From assembly GCA_015698045.1 (NCBI GenBank), contig BLAL01000005.1, forward strand, positions 434,001-498,000: a DNA stretch of 64,000 nucleotides, given 5' to 3'. The stretch comes from Rhizophagus clarus. Its lineage: Eukaryota; Glomeromycota; Glomeromycetes; Glomerales; Glomeraceae. How positions within the stretch are numbered: position 1 is the stretch's first letter; the number at the start of each line of letters is the position of its first letter. The notes beneath the pieces were generated by a model. The model had not been told where the DNA came from, made no database searches, and saw only the letters and a program-made list of their open reading frames with translations. A program made the translations under genes and the position numbers. Positions 51,101 through 63,545 of this stretch are shown here, piece by piece.

Positions 51101-51402
51101 ATTACTTTTTTCAACATTTTTATATGTCTGGCTAATCGTTACTATTATAAAAAAAAGTAAATAAATGAATAAAGAATAATTCTAATATCATTTTGATTAT
51201 AATTGATTTAACGAACCTTCAGCGATCATATCAACGACTAAAGAAATTACAATTAAGGAATATCATTATAACGAAAATGAAAAATAATTACAATCAAAGC
51301 TATAATTAGCATGAACTTACTATTAGCTTCAACAACGACATTTTGTAAAGGAATTGGTTTTAATTCTCGGTCAACAACAAAACAAAGGCCGTAAACTTGC
51401 AT
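48163..51402 (-). CDS. VIT and von Willebrand A domain protein, copy 1 (intact)
   Basis: About ten exons join in frame to roughly 840 aa. The start is the ATG at 51402 (MQVYGLCFVVDRELKPIPLQ), followed by a 21-nt exon (51237-51217). The VIT domain spans the exons from 51141 to about 50427 (EALYKFPIHEAAAVCGFEAE; KEYTEAVQ; GHGAYLLESESEDVFQCSVG). The vWA domain follows with an intact MIDAS: DRSGSMSVEP, then YGGTEIYSALEW, then LITDGEV. A linker region (DYNITWTDVDF; APYIIPPIYPGVRFIVYCIL) and a C-terminal domain (ENLFEFLGLQSFDGKF) complete the layout seen in VWA5A/PARP4-like and ITIH-like VIT-vWA proteins. A 12-aa tandem repeat (DLLVGASPMEVN) sits before the last exon. MIDAS-dependent protein binding is expected; the partner is unknown. 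First of three tandem copies. Confidence 0.85.
48680..48757 (-). repeat. 36-bp coding tandem repeat (12 aa, two copies)
   Basis: The unit encoding NDLLVGASPMEV occurs twice in tandem, differing at one silent-looking base and at the end. It lies in a small exon of VIT-vWA copy 1 between the vWA and C-terminal domains. The other two copies have no obvious counterpart. Confidence 0.65.
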
Positions 51403-52725
51403 TTTAGAAAAAAATATATATTAGAAAAAAATATATAATGGAATAAAGAATTAAGTGCGAGATAAATATTTATATCTTTAAATTTTTATGTCCTTCTATT
51501 ATACGTCACTAATTAACCCAATTGGGCTAATTAGGCGTTTAAGATCATCGTATGATGACTGACCGTGAGATCATATTTTAGTTATTGAATCATTCGACTT
51601 TACTACAACATTTTTCGTACAATAACGTAATGTTTTTTTGTAGACCAACTTAATAAAATATTATTTCTATTTGCGGAATAGTAATATTAATACATTATTA
51701 GAATAATTTTGTTCAAGTATAATAAGCGAGAAAAAATTGATACAATTATACTCAGCCAATGAGTCCGCCTTACTGGAAGATGAACCAATTGAACCATTAA
51801 TACTAAACTCAACTCTTGTAAGACTAAACTTCCCCAAACATTATTTTATCGACCAAATAATATTGATATCATGCGATTGTGTAACGAACCTTGACCCAAG
51901 AAGACAAAGGTGCGAGAATTAGAAAATTCGTGACTCTAGCTAATAACCAATTTGGCTTGGAGGTATTATTTTTCAGATACCCATCTTATTAATAAGGCCA
52001 TCTATATATGATTAATTATGTAACATCATTCGCAGCATCTAAAATCAAAAGGGATAAACTATTGTAACAAAAACTTGTTAAATACTGTATTAATAATAAA
52101 TGGTCTTTAATTGTTAATAATTTGCGAATTAAGTACCACGTCGTGCCTTGTACCGTATAATAAAAAAAAAAGTGAGAAATATCGTCATCACGTGATATGT
52201 GATGCAACTTTTCGCGTAAGAATCAACTTCACCCCAAGTTAATTTAGAAATTTCAATGTGATATGCACGAAATTTATTACTTGGACTTTGCGATCTAAAT
52301 TTAAAAAGTACATATGATTTATAAAAAACAGACATCAGCTTGGTTATTTCAAATTTAATCCAATCTTGGATATATAAAATTTTAAGGCCATATGTTAACG
52401 ACAGGGTTCAAATCTTGAATGGTGTCACAAAAAACATATCCAACGTGCCGTACCGCCCGTACGTCTTGGACTTGGATGCAAACGCATATGAAGCAGATTT
52501 TTAATAATGAATCTCTTCGAGTGTTTCCATACATAGCTGAAGCACTATTTCGAGGACTTTATCGGTTCATGCCATTGGGATTTGGGAATATGCAGTTAAT
52601 GTCAGTCCCTTTATTTGTATTATGTTAAATATTAATTATCTACCATAAGTAAAGATCAGAGATATATCCTAGTATATAATTAAACAAAAAAATTCATAGA
52701 CACTAACTAATACACATTACACTCT
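51403..52725. other. Spacer between VIT-vWA copies 1 and 2
   Basis: No complete gene. A patch at about 52390-52620 reads VTKNISNVPYRPYVLDLDAN in one frame and SLRVFPYIAEALFRGLYRFM in another. It looks like a relic of an unrecognised coding sequence. A TCACGTGA palindrome lies at about 52188. Confidence 0.4.
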
Positions 52726-54989
52726 TTAACTATTATTATTAACCCAATTTTTAACGCATTCTTCAGCTTTTGTAATAATAATGTTTTCTTTTTCTTTAAT
52801 TCCGATCATTTTCTTTAAAGCTTTTTCAGCTTTTTCATAACACATTTCACATTCATCTTTAAAATTATCAAACATAATAATTTTCAAATAAGCCATAGCA
52901 ACACAATTGCTTAATATTTCTTCAATTTCTTTCTCACTTAAATTACTTAATTCTTTTTCAATTTCTTGCTTTAAGGTAATAAAATCATTTAAATCATTTT
53001 TATAAAAAAATTCATAAAATGACTTATTTGGTAAGAATTTACCATTAAATGATTGTAATCCCAAAAATTCGAATAAATTTTCAATTTTTGTCTCTTTATG
53101 ATTAATATTATCTTTCTTTTGAAAGGATTGAATATTAGATGATTTTTGTGAAAGTAAATTAATTGCTAATACTTCTGAAGAATTGGAAGAGATTTTACTT
53201 TTACTTCGTGGCAATTCTCTTGATCTTCTTAATTCTTCCAACTTTTGTCGTCTACATTGAAAAAAAAATCATTTTTTTCGGAAAATATATATTAATAATC
53301 ATTCTCATATAATAACATAAAAACATATATGCAGACTTTTTCAATAACTCTTCTTTTCGCCGCTCCGTTCCATCGGATTCATCTACTAAATTATATAAAT
53401 ATTTCATTAATAATAATAATATTTTATTTTATTTTATATTATTTATTTATTTATTTTTTTATTCAAGGTTTTAAAATTACATTCATCTCTTTTTTTACGG
53501 ATATACTATCAAAATAATATACCCTATTTTTGCCGATAATGGACTCATTCCTACCAATAAGTGTTGACTATTCCTACTTCCTACTTGAACTTGCAGCTTA
53601 ATGAATAATTATGTTATTATTATTTTATGAATAATATTAATTGATGTTTTTTTTTTCTTTTTTTTTTCCTTTTTTTTTAAAAAAAAAAAAAAACAAAATA
53701 ATAAAATAAAAATGCACAAAATACAACTTTTTTTTTTACCTCGTCTACTAAATCTGCTGTGACTTCCATAACTTGCACCTATAAAATCGGTAATCCCTGC
53801 TGACATATTTAAAAATTGAGGAATTTCTCTTTTCTGTGGAATTGTTTGGGTTTCAGATACAGTTTCATTATTTCTTTCATCAATTGCAATAAAACTATAA
53901 AATTATTATAATCAATCAATAGCAAACGTAATGAAATTATAGTAAGTGCTATAAATTTACCTTGTGTATTTTGAAGCTAAATTAAAAGTTTTACCAAGCT
54001 TAACAATATGTTCTTTAACTAATGAAGCTGGGATATGTTTTTTGGTATTTTTAGGATGTTTATGAATAAATGATTTTTCATCATCAAGATCTTGAATAAG
54101 TTTTCTTGCTGCTAATCTATGAATTTTAGAACCTTGTAAAGTAACTGGATCTAAAGGAATATCAAGTTTCATCGGACCGTCTTGAGAAACAGCTTTTAAA
54201 GTGATGACTTTACATGGTTCAATATTTTTTTTCAAAATACAATAGACGATAAATCGAACACCAGGATAAATAGGTGGAATAATATATGGAGCTGGTTGAA
54301 CTTTAGTATCAGTGAATATATCGATTGGTGGAGGTGGCGGTGGTTCCACATTGTCATTACTCATAAAACTTATAGTAGGCTTTTCTACTTCAATTGAAGT
54401 TTCATCGAATTTTTTTTCTTCCAAGAAATTAACATCGGTCCAAGTAATATTATAGTCCTTAATCGGTGGTTTTAACGCATTTTTTAACATTCCAATTACT
54501 TTTTTATCCATTCTTTCATCGTTTGTTACATATCCTTTACCAGCACGAGCAAAAGATTCAACTAAGTTATGAGAGAAAAACCGTAAATCATCTTTCTTTT
54601 TTTCTTCATTTTTACTTACGAGTCTTACGATTTGTTCAACATTCCGAACTGCACCATCTGTAATAAGAAATACGGAAGTTGGCATATCATCTCTTGAATT
54701 TTCAAATACCCATTCTAATGCACTATAAATTTCTGTTCCTCCATCATTCGATTTCATTGTTTGAGCAAGGTTAAGGGTCTCAGAAGAAGATGTTTCAGAA
54801 TAAAGTTGACTTTTGGAAAAAGAGAATCATAACGAGATCCAAAAGATATCACATTAAAGTAACAATCTTCAGAGAGTGAAGGTAATAATAATTCAAGTGC
54901 TTGTGCAGCTTTCTTCATAGGTTCAACACTCATTGATCCTGATCTAATTTAAATTTTTTTTTTATTAATTGAATAGAAAAATTTACATT

Positions 54990-56838
54990 TAGTTGAATTA
55001 TAATTTATATTATCGTACGGTTACATATGACCATAACATGATTTAATTTTAGATATTGTATTGATTAAAGTTTATTATAGCATCAGATAAACTATATACC
55101 ATAATTATTTATTTATTACAATGTCAGAAAAATACATTTTATTGATTCATGTTAAAAGTAATATTACAATTATTAAAAGTATTTCCTTGTAAAAATTTTT
55201 TAATACAGTCTTCGTCCAATTGAATATTTTGCGAATCTTTAATTTCTTGAAATGGCACGCGAGGTTTTTCAGATAATGGTAATGGTGAGATGTTATTTTC
55301 TATTATGTAATAAGCAATATGGTAATTTAAATACGCCAATGCTTTAAATTTACAATTTTCACTTATACTACCTTTATAAAATTCTAGAGCTGCTGTAAAA
55401 GATGTTGATTGATTTTTAGCTTCGTTTGTTACTACTATTAATAAATTTTATATTAATAAAAAGTATTGAAATTAATGAAAATTAAAATTCGTACCTCTTT
55501 TTTTATATATTATATCATTAATCTGTGTTAAAGTATTTTGCTGCAATACAGTTTTTGGTCTTTCATAATATGATAATGAATGTGGATTTTTATGACGTGA
55601 AACAGACATCACATCATTATCACTAATACCTCTGCTTTTAGAATATTGCACAAAGGTTTTTCGGCCACTATGATTTGAAAATTTTCTATCATCACAATTG
55701 ATTCCTGTTACCAAAGCAATCTCATTCATAAATTTATTTAAGGAATTCCTTCCAACATGAGCAGATTTATACCAATAACCTGTAAATTCAACTTCAAATA
55801 TTTTTAAGGACAATTTTAATATATTAACTTATAACTAAATAACAAATAATTTAATTAAATACCTTCAGCTTGATTACATGATTGTAAATAAAATGCATCG
55901 TCACATTGTGGTGGCCTTTTAGTAAAATAAAGCTCATAATCTTTGATAATGTTTTCATTTGGTGAAATGGAAATAATCTCTGATTTGGGGTTAGAATTTG
56001 ACAGTCTGATTTGATTACATTTTGATTGATAAAAAATTACATCAATACCACCATCTTTTCTTTTGACAAAATGTTGTATTTTTAAATCATAATGTTCACC
56101 ACCTCGCAAAGCGAACTCAAATGCATTATGCCAGAAAATACGGCGTAACAATCCTTTTGGTGAGTCAGTTTGCATTGCTGGATGATTAACAATTAATTGA
56201 ATTTCACTTTCTGTAAATGCATCAGCTCCACGAGATTCACCAAATCCGGATTTAGTTAAAATTTTTATTTTGCCAGTTATAGCATTGTATAAATCCGGAT
56301 AGACATTTTTGTTATTAATATCTTGAGGACGTATTTTAGAGTATAAGTTAATATGGCATGCAATTGCAAATCTTGCAGTTTTAATTGACTGTACAGAGTA
56401 ATCTTTTCCATTTTGCTGCTTGCATGAAACAAAGAATAATACAAGCTGGCATTCTAATTCTTCTTTAGTATCAATATCCTCAATTTTGCCTGGTAATTGC
56501 AGATCATGCCGGAAGGCTTCAAGTGTATTTATCCAAGTATTGGTTGAAATATTTGTTGATTTAACACGAGCAACTTGTTGAATAGTTAGTATTTCTTGAC
56601 TTGTCAGAGCAGTATAGATAAATGTTTTCTTGTTCTATGAATAATATATATAAGGTACTGTATATTATAAATAAATTTTTAATACAAAAAACTGAAAAGA
56701 ATTATTACCTTTTTTTGGGGTGGCATCCTTAAAAGCAGAGAAGAGTAAAGAAAAGTTTAAAATAAAATAAATAAACTTTTATGTAAACTATTTAGACTAT
56801 TGGTAAACTTTTCTGTTATGGTCAGGTCATACTATAAT
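54990..56838 (-). mobile_element. Crypton-like tyrosine-recombinase DNA transposon
   Basis: About 1.85 kb inserted in an intron of VIT-vWA copy 2, in the same orientation as the gene. It contains one spliced gene (55139-56726) and short flanks without terminal inverted repeats, as expected for Cryptons. Exact ends are uncertain. They were placed by comparing the intron with copies 1 and 3, which lack the insert: left break near 54990-55010, right side merging with the MITE at 56839. Confidence 0.75.
55139..56726 (-). CDS. Tyrosine recombinase, Crypton/DUF3504-like
   Basis: Four exons (56726-56709, 56634-55863, 55779-55495, 55434-55139) join in frame to 456 aa with no internal stop. The N-terminal part (ALTSQEILTIQQVARVKSTN) is a core-binding-like helical region with SVQSIKTARFAIACHINLY. 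The catalytic domain shows box A arginine in FALRGGEHYDLKI and a lysine strand FYQSKCNQI. It also has the H-x-x-R box FSNHSGRKTFVQYS, then SRHKNPHSLSYYERP with the candidate nucleophile tyrosine. This R-K-HxxR-Y set is the tyrosine-recombinase signature. The overall form matches Crypton transposons and the ZMYM/QRICH1 (DUF3504) proteins derived from them. All catalytic positions look preserved, so the copy may be young. Confidence 0.82.
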
Positions 56839-57296
56839 ATATTAACAGGACCGGGAAATCTTATAATCGAGGTCACTGTAGCACCCGGCACACTAGTAAA
56901 GTTGATTAAATTTTTGATATATTCAATTTTTAATGAAGCCAAAATGTGTGGACTAACAATATCTGCTTAAGGTTAGAGTTAAATTTGCCATTTATACACT
57001 CAATTTAAATTTTTATATATTCTGTGTAATACAAAAGGGTGGTTCGCATAATTAATAAATTTTTTTAAAAGTGGTTCGCATTATTATAAAAATTTTTTCG
57101 GAAAATTTAATGATCTCAGTTAATATTAATTTTACAAGAATAATTTATGGTTCATTATATTCTTCAGACATTCCTGTGTAGGATTGTTAGATTTTTAAGT
57201 CAATTACTTATGCAAAATATTTTTAATTTGGGTAAACTCACCAATTTACTATTGTCTGGTGACCTCTATTATTAGTTTTCCCGGTCCTATATTAAC
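56839..57296. mobile_element. hAT-type MITE with 8-bp target duplication
   Basis: The 8-mer ATATTAAC at 56839-56846 is repeated at 57289-57296. Between them, AGGACCGGGAAA...GAGGTCAC at the left end is mirrored at the right end (GTGACCTC...TTTCCCGGTCCT), giving about 35-bp terminal inverted repeats with a few mismatches. The element is about 442 bp with no reading frame. An 8-bp duplication with short TIRs is typical of the hAT superfamily. It abuts the Crypton-like element inside the same intron. Confidence 0.82.
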
Positions 57297-58457
57297 ATAC
57301 CTATCAACAACAAAAATTAGTTCAGATATAGTTGTGTTTAATGAGAATTTTGGAACCAAAGTTAACATAACTGATAATACAATTAGTTTGTGTTTCAGGA
57401 TTATACTCAACAAAAGCTCTGAAAGAAAATTTTAAAAAATTTACTTATTATATTAATAAAAAAAAATTAAAAATAACTGCGTAAAAATATTTACCTTGGT
57501 TGATCAAGGTCCTTACTCTTAACAACAAGAATAAAAATTTTTTCTAAATAAGTAATTTGTTCAGTCAAAGTAATTTTAGAAATTTTAGGATTTTCATCAA
57601 TATTCATTTCAGTAGAAATTTTATGCGAAGGCGATTCAATATTTTGAATAGTTGAAGTCATCCTACAAGTAACAGTAAGATCTAAATAATAGTTTGCTTT
57701 ACTAGAATAAGAGACAACATCAGGATTAAGAATTTTTCCTTCATTTGAAGATGATGAATATTCTGAAGAACCATATCTTGGAGCGATATTAGTTGGTAGA
57801 ACAAATCGAATATTCTCTGATTCAGAATCATGGTTAAGTTCGGTAACATATGTAATCTTAATGACTACGGTTTGTCCTGACGTGATATTTCCAACAGAAC
57901 ATTGAAATATATCTTTGGATTCAGATTCTAACAAATAAGCACCATGTCCTTTCTATTCATTTCAAGAACAATTAAACTTGATTAAATAAAATTATATTTT
58001 ATTTAAATTTATTATATATTACCTGAACTTCTTCAGTGTATTCCTTAGCGGCCTCTTTTGATTCTTTTACGATACCCTTTACTTTTCTTTGTCCACCAAT
58101 TTCTGCTTCAAATTCACAGATTGCTGCGGCTTCATAAATAGGAAACTTGTAGAGCGCTTCAATGGTATCTTTTTCAATGTTTTTGTAAATCTGGCTGATC
58201 GTAACTATTGTAATAAAAAAAAGGCAAAGTAAATTAATATCCATAAAGAATAATCTTAATATTTATTATATAATCAACGAACCTTCAGCGATCATATCAA
58301 CGACTAAAAAATCCAATTAAAGATTATTGGAATATCATAATAAAGCAGAAAAATAATTAAAATGAATGAACTTACTGTTGGCTTCAACGACAACATTTTG
58401 TAAAGGAATCGGTTTTAGTTCCTGTTTAATAACAAGACAAAGGCCGAAATTTTGCAT

Positions 58458-60385
58458 TTTAGAAAATAAGTAAAGGTGAATTGAGTGAATTAATTTTAAT
58501 GAGAGGAAATTTTATTATTTTAAATATATCCGTACGTCAGTTATATTAATCCCATTTAGGTTATTACAATGAATCATTATTGATTATTGACCGTAGCACA
58601 CTTTTACTAATCAAATTTATATTTAACATAAGCACGGCGTAAATTTACCTTGACGTAATTTATGTTTATGTTTTCTTTCAGTTAAATTCTAAAAATTCTT
58701 ATTTAAATATAATTATCTCTGAATTAATTTTATTTCTTGGAGATTGTTATTTTTGTATAATAACCTTATGATTCTCTCATTTCAAAAATTTTCCTTTATC
58801 CAAAGTACTTAAAATTAGTATAGAATTAATGTTGGATGTCAACTTCGATAACGAAGTTTGGAATTTAAAACTTTAATACGACATAATAATATGGTCACGT
58901 GGCGCGAATTTTTTGTTGGTCGCTTCTCTGGGTAAAGCAACGATGGTAGAAATCTAAAAGTATTCTTCGACTAAACATTTTTGTAATGCTATCTCAAACA
59001 AATATTTTAAACGGTGAATTTATATTTTTTAGATAAGAGTATGCCAATATAGCAATAAATTATTCAAGTGCAGTCTAGCATCCATAATAAAATTTTGGGA
59101 TGAAAAAAAAAAATTTGCAGATAGTAAACTCTGATTGTCGTTCAAAAATGGTTGATGTATAACAGTTGTGTCACAAATTGGAAATCGCGTGATATGGACA
59201 ATATAAAAAGCTCAGCTGATAGAAGATCCATAACACTAATAACAGATACAGTAAGTTAAATTTCGATTAGAATTTTGTTCAAGATGTAAAAAGAAGGAAA
59301 ATTATTTTTTTTACCACCCATTTTCATACCCGATACATCAAATTTATTTTTTGTGTCATTTGAGTTTTACTCTTTAATAAGAGAATAAACGGAAATATTA
59401 TAGTTTGTATTCCATTATAATTTTTCAATATTTTATGATGTAATAGTCAAGTTCTTACTCGAAAATTCGCTTGACCTTAATTCGTAGCTTTATATCATAT
59501 TTTATTATGAAATTACTTTTGTTTAATTCATTGACAAATTTAAAGAAGAGACAAAATTTTATAAATTAAATGGTCGTTAATACCGTAATTTACAGGGTTT
59601 ATTTATATCTCTAAACCTAATGATGAATATAATCAACCAATAAAGTATATTATTTAAGTATTAAAATATTTAAGGAATTATGAAAATAATTATTATAATT
59701 ATTTACCTTCTTAGTGTTCTGTATATAAATTGATACTTATACATAATTCAAAAGTTAAATTGTTTACACGTGATCCAGATTAATTGTCTTTGCTGAAGAT
59801 TACCATTAAATGATTAAAAGATATTCGATGAACGAAATTAAATAAATTTTATTAAATTTTTATTGCAAATATTAAAGTTCTTGATATTTTAAAAATGTTT
59901 AAAATACAAAAATTGTTTTAAACATCTCTATTCTAAAGAATTTTTAGTTTATTTGCATTATAAGAATCTTTCAATTTTCAACGATAGCATTCTTTTTTAT
60001 TTAATGGGTCAAACATCATATTCATGTTCATGATTATCATAGGCGTTATTCCTGGCGAAATTTCCAACATAAGTATACTAGAATTGTAACTACAAGGAAA
60101 AAGTATATTTTTTCTCAGATATGACTTCTGTTGCTGTATAAAGAAGAATTCTGTACATATAATGGTTTGTCAATAAACCATATGCCAAGAATTACTGTCT
60201 GAGGGACTTTAAGGACCATGCAATGTCTGTCATACCAATCAAATTCGCTCATGAAATTCAGTATAATACATTATATTATTGGTAAAAAAAAAGTAATTTT
60301 ATTTAACAATAATCATAACTCTAGCATGTGTAATTAAATATAAATAACTCTAACAAATTCATATTTAATATCGCCACCACTTTTC
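58458..60385. other. Spacer between VIT-vWA copies 2 and 3
   Basis: No complete gene. CACGTG cores lie at about 58896 and 59767. A TATAAAAAG string occurs near 59202 without a following reading frame. A kinase fragment at about 60005-60110 is listed separately. Confidence 0.4.
60005..60110 (-). pseudogene. Short kinase fragment
   Basis: The minus strand reads SSILMLEISPGI and then an Asn/His/Met-rich string encoded by CATGTTCATGATTATCAT. It aligns by eye with SFGILMWEISSGQIPFNDHEHDY of the 17.8-21.9 kb kinase (subdomain IX and after). No other kinase motifs are found, so it is a decayed fragment. Confidence 0.4.
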
Positions 60386-63300
60386 CTAACTGCTATTATT
60401 ACCAACCCAATTTTTAATACATTCTTCAGCTTTTTCAGTAATAAGTTTTTCTTTTTCATTATTTCCAATCATTTTCTTTAAAACTTTTTCAGCTTTCCCA
60501 TAACACATTTCACATTCATCCTTAAAATTATCAAACATAACGACTTTCAAATAAGCTATAGCAACACAACTAGTTAATATTTCTTCAATTTCTTTTTCGC
60601 TTAATTCATTTAATTCTTTTTCAATTTCTTGTTTGAAATTAATAAATCCATCTAAATAATTTTTATAAAAAAAGTTATAAAATGTTTTACTAGGTAAGAA
60701 TTTTCCATCAAATGATTGTAATCCTAAAAATTCGAATAAATTTTCAATTTTTGGCTCTTTATGATCAACATTAACTTCCTGCGACGATTCTTGTGGTGGT
60801 CTACATCAGAAAATATATATTAATAATCATTCTCGTATTATATAATATCATGAATATACATATTTACTGATTTTTCTTCATCAGCTTCTACAGCTTTTAC
60901 GGCGCAATATTGCGCTAAAAATCGTATGTATAAATTTTTTTCCAATTAAAAGTGAATATTATTATTTCGGTCATCATTTCAATCCGCTAATAAATAAATA
61001 ATACAAATACATACCTAAACTTTTCGCTTAATGAATATAAATAATTTTAGGTAATATTAATTAATGTTTTTTTTTAAAAGAAAAAAAAAATGAAAAATGA
61101 AGATACATACAAATACAATTTTTTTTTCCTTTACCTACGACTGCTTGATAACTAACGCTTAAAGACTTTGCCCAAATTACATTTGACATAATAGGAACCT
61201 CTCTTTTCTATGGAATTATTTGAGCTTCAGATAAATTTTCATTACTTCTCTCATCTATCGCAATGAAACTATAAAAAAAAATGAATTAATAAATAATATA
61301 TAAAATAAATTATCGTAAGTACAATTAAATGGATGTTATACCTTGTATATTTTGAAGCTAAATTATAAGTTTTACCAAGCTTAACAATATGCTCTTTAAC
61401 TAATGAATCAGGGATATGTTTATTTACATTTTAGGATATTTATGAATAAATGATTTTTTATCATCAAGATCTTGAATAAGTTTTCTTGCTGCTAATCTAT
61501 GAATCTTTGAACCTTGTAAAGTAACTGGATCTAAAGGAATATCAAGTTTCATAGGACCATCTTGAGAAGCAGCTTTTAAATTAATAACTTTACATGGTTC
61601 AATATTTTTTTCCAAAATACAATAGACAATAAATCGAACACCAGGATAAATAGGCGGAATAATATATGGAGCTTGTTGAGCTTTAGAATCGGTGAATGTA
61701 TCACTAGGTGTTGTTGGTGGTGGTTCTATATTGTCATCACTCATAAAACTAATAGTAGGTCAATTGGTAATTTTTTTTCTTCCAAGAAATTGACATCGGT
61801 CCAAGTAATATTATAGTCCTTAATCGGTGGTTTTAATGCATTTTTTAACATTCCAATTACTTTTTTATCCATTCTTTCATCACTTGTCACAAATTGAGCG
61901 TATCCTTTACCAGCACGAGCAACAGATTCAACTAAATTATGAGAAACAGAATCACCTATTCCTAATGAAAAAAGTCGTAAATCATCTTTCTTTTTTTCTT
62001 CATTTTTACTTACAAGTTCTACAATTTGATCAACATTCCAAACTTCACCATCTGTAATAAGAAATATGGAAGTTGGCATATCATCTCTTGAATTTTCAAA
62101 TACCCATTCTAATGCACTATAAATTTCTGTTCCTCCATAATTTGAAGTCATTGTTTGAGCAAGATTAAGAGCCTCTGATAAAGATGTTTCAGAATAAAGT
62201 TGACTTTTTGGAAAAAGAGAGTCATAATGAGATCCAAAAGATATTACATTAAAGTAACAATCTTCGGGAAGTGAGCGTAATAATAATTCAAGTGCTTGTG
62301 CAGCTTCTTCATAGGTTCAACATCCATTGATTCTGATCTATTTAAAAATTTTATTATTAATCGATCAAAAAGTATCACACTTAGTCGAATTATAACGTAC
62401 CTATCAACAATAAAAACCAGTTCAGATATGACCATATTTAATGAGAATTTTGGAACCAAAGTTAACATAACACAATTAATTTGTGTTTCAGGATTATACT
62501 CAACCAAAGCTCTGAAAATTTTAAATATTTTAATTAATTATTAAGACAATAGTTATAAAATGATTACGCAAAATATTTACCTTGGTTGATCAAGGTCCTT
62601 ACTCTTCACAACAAGAATAAAATCTTTTTCTAAATAAGTAATTTGTTCAGTCAAAATAATTTTAGAAATTTTAGGATTTTCATCAATATTCATTTCAGTA
62701 GAAATTTTATGTGAAGGTGATTCGATATTTTAAATAGTTGATGTCATTCTACAAGTAACAGTAAGATCTAAATAATAATCTGTTTTACTAGAATAAGATA
62801 CAACATCAGGATTAAGAATTTTCCCTTCATTTGAGGATGAATATTCTGAAGAACCATATCTTGGAGCGATATTAGTTGGTAGAACAAATCGAATTTTCTC
62901 CGATTCAGAATCATGTTTAAGTTCGGTCACATATGTAATCTTAATGACTACGATTTGCCCTGATGTAATATTTCCAACAGAACATTGAAATACATCTTCG
63001 GATTCAGATTCTAACAAATAAACACCATGTCCTTTCTAATCATTTAAGGAAATGAAAGTGAATAATATAAAATAATATTTTGAAATTATTTTAAAAGAAA
63101 TATTACCTGAATTACTTCGGTGTATTCCTTAGCGGCCTCTTTTGCCTCTTTTACAATACCCCTTACTTTTCTTTGTCCATCAATTTCTGCTTCAAATCCG
63201 CAGACTGCTGTGGCTTCATAAATGGGGAACTTGTAGAGCGCTTCAATAGTGTCTTTTTCGATATTTTTGTAATTCTGGCTGATCGTAACTTTTACAATAA

Positions 63301-63545
63301 AAAGTAAAAAATCAAATAAAATAAATAATACATAATAATATCGATTTAATGAACCTTCAGCGATCATATCGACGACTAAAAAAAAAAATTTCAGTTAAGG
63401 ATTTAATTAATATCTTTACACACCATTATAATAAAAATTGCAAGTTAACTAACTTGAACTTACTATTAGCTTCAACGACAACATTTTGTAAAGGAATCGG
63501 TTTTATTTCCTGTTCAACAATAAAATAAAGGCCGTAAATCTGCAT
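60386..63545 (-). pseudogene. VIT and vWA domain protein, copy 3 (multiply damaged)
   Basis: Third tandem copy. The start is the ATG at 63545, followed by the small exon VVDMIAE (about 63376-63356), the VIT exon (EALYKFPIYEATAVCGFEAE), the GHGVYLLESESEDVFQ exon, the vWA exon and the C-terminal exon ending at 60386 (ENLFEFLGLQSFDGKF; NWVGNNSS). Lesions relative to copy 1 are a TAA in the VIT exon after CRMTSTI (near 62731), a 1-nt loss at about 62305 in the vWA start (MIDAS reads DRSESMDVEP), an altered linker near 61755, and a frameshift near 61430 after SFIHKYPK. The domain order is otherwise kept, so the damage is recent. Confidence 0.82.

Larger units (their letters stand above)
52726..58457 (-). 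pseudogene. VIT and vWA domain protein, copy 2 (transposon-bearing, frameshifted)
   Basis: This is a close paralogue of copy 1 in the same order. The start is at 58457 (MQNFGLCLVIKQELKPIPLQ). The VIT region follows (EALYKFPIYEAAAICEFEAE), then the exon ending KSKDLDQPR, the vWA exon and the C-terminal exon at 53241-52726 (ENLFEFLGLQSFNGKF). The intron before the vWA exon is enlarged to about 2.3 kb by a Crypton-like element and a MITE. In the vWA exon one T of the run near 54812 is missing relative to copy 1, shifting frame. The stretch SLGIGDSVS is lost, and the C-terminus differs in length. It is probably a pseudogene, though a shortened product from an internal start is possible. Confidence 0.8.

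Noticed and set aside
59202-59210. TATA box of a gene near 59.2 kb
   Set aside because: No open frame or exon chain follows it, and the string is common in this composition.
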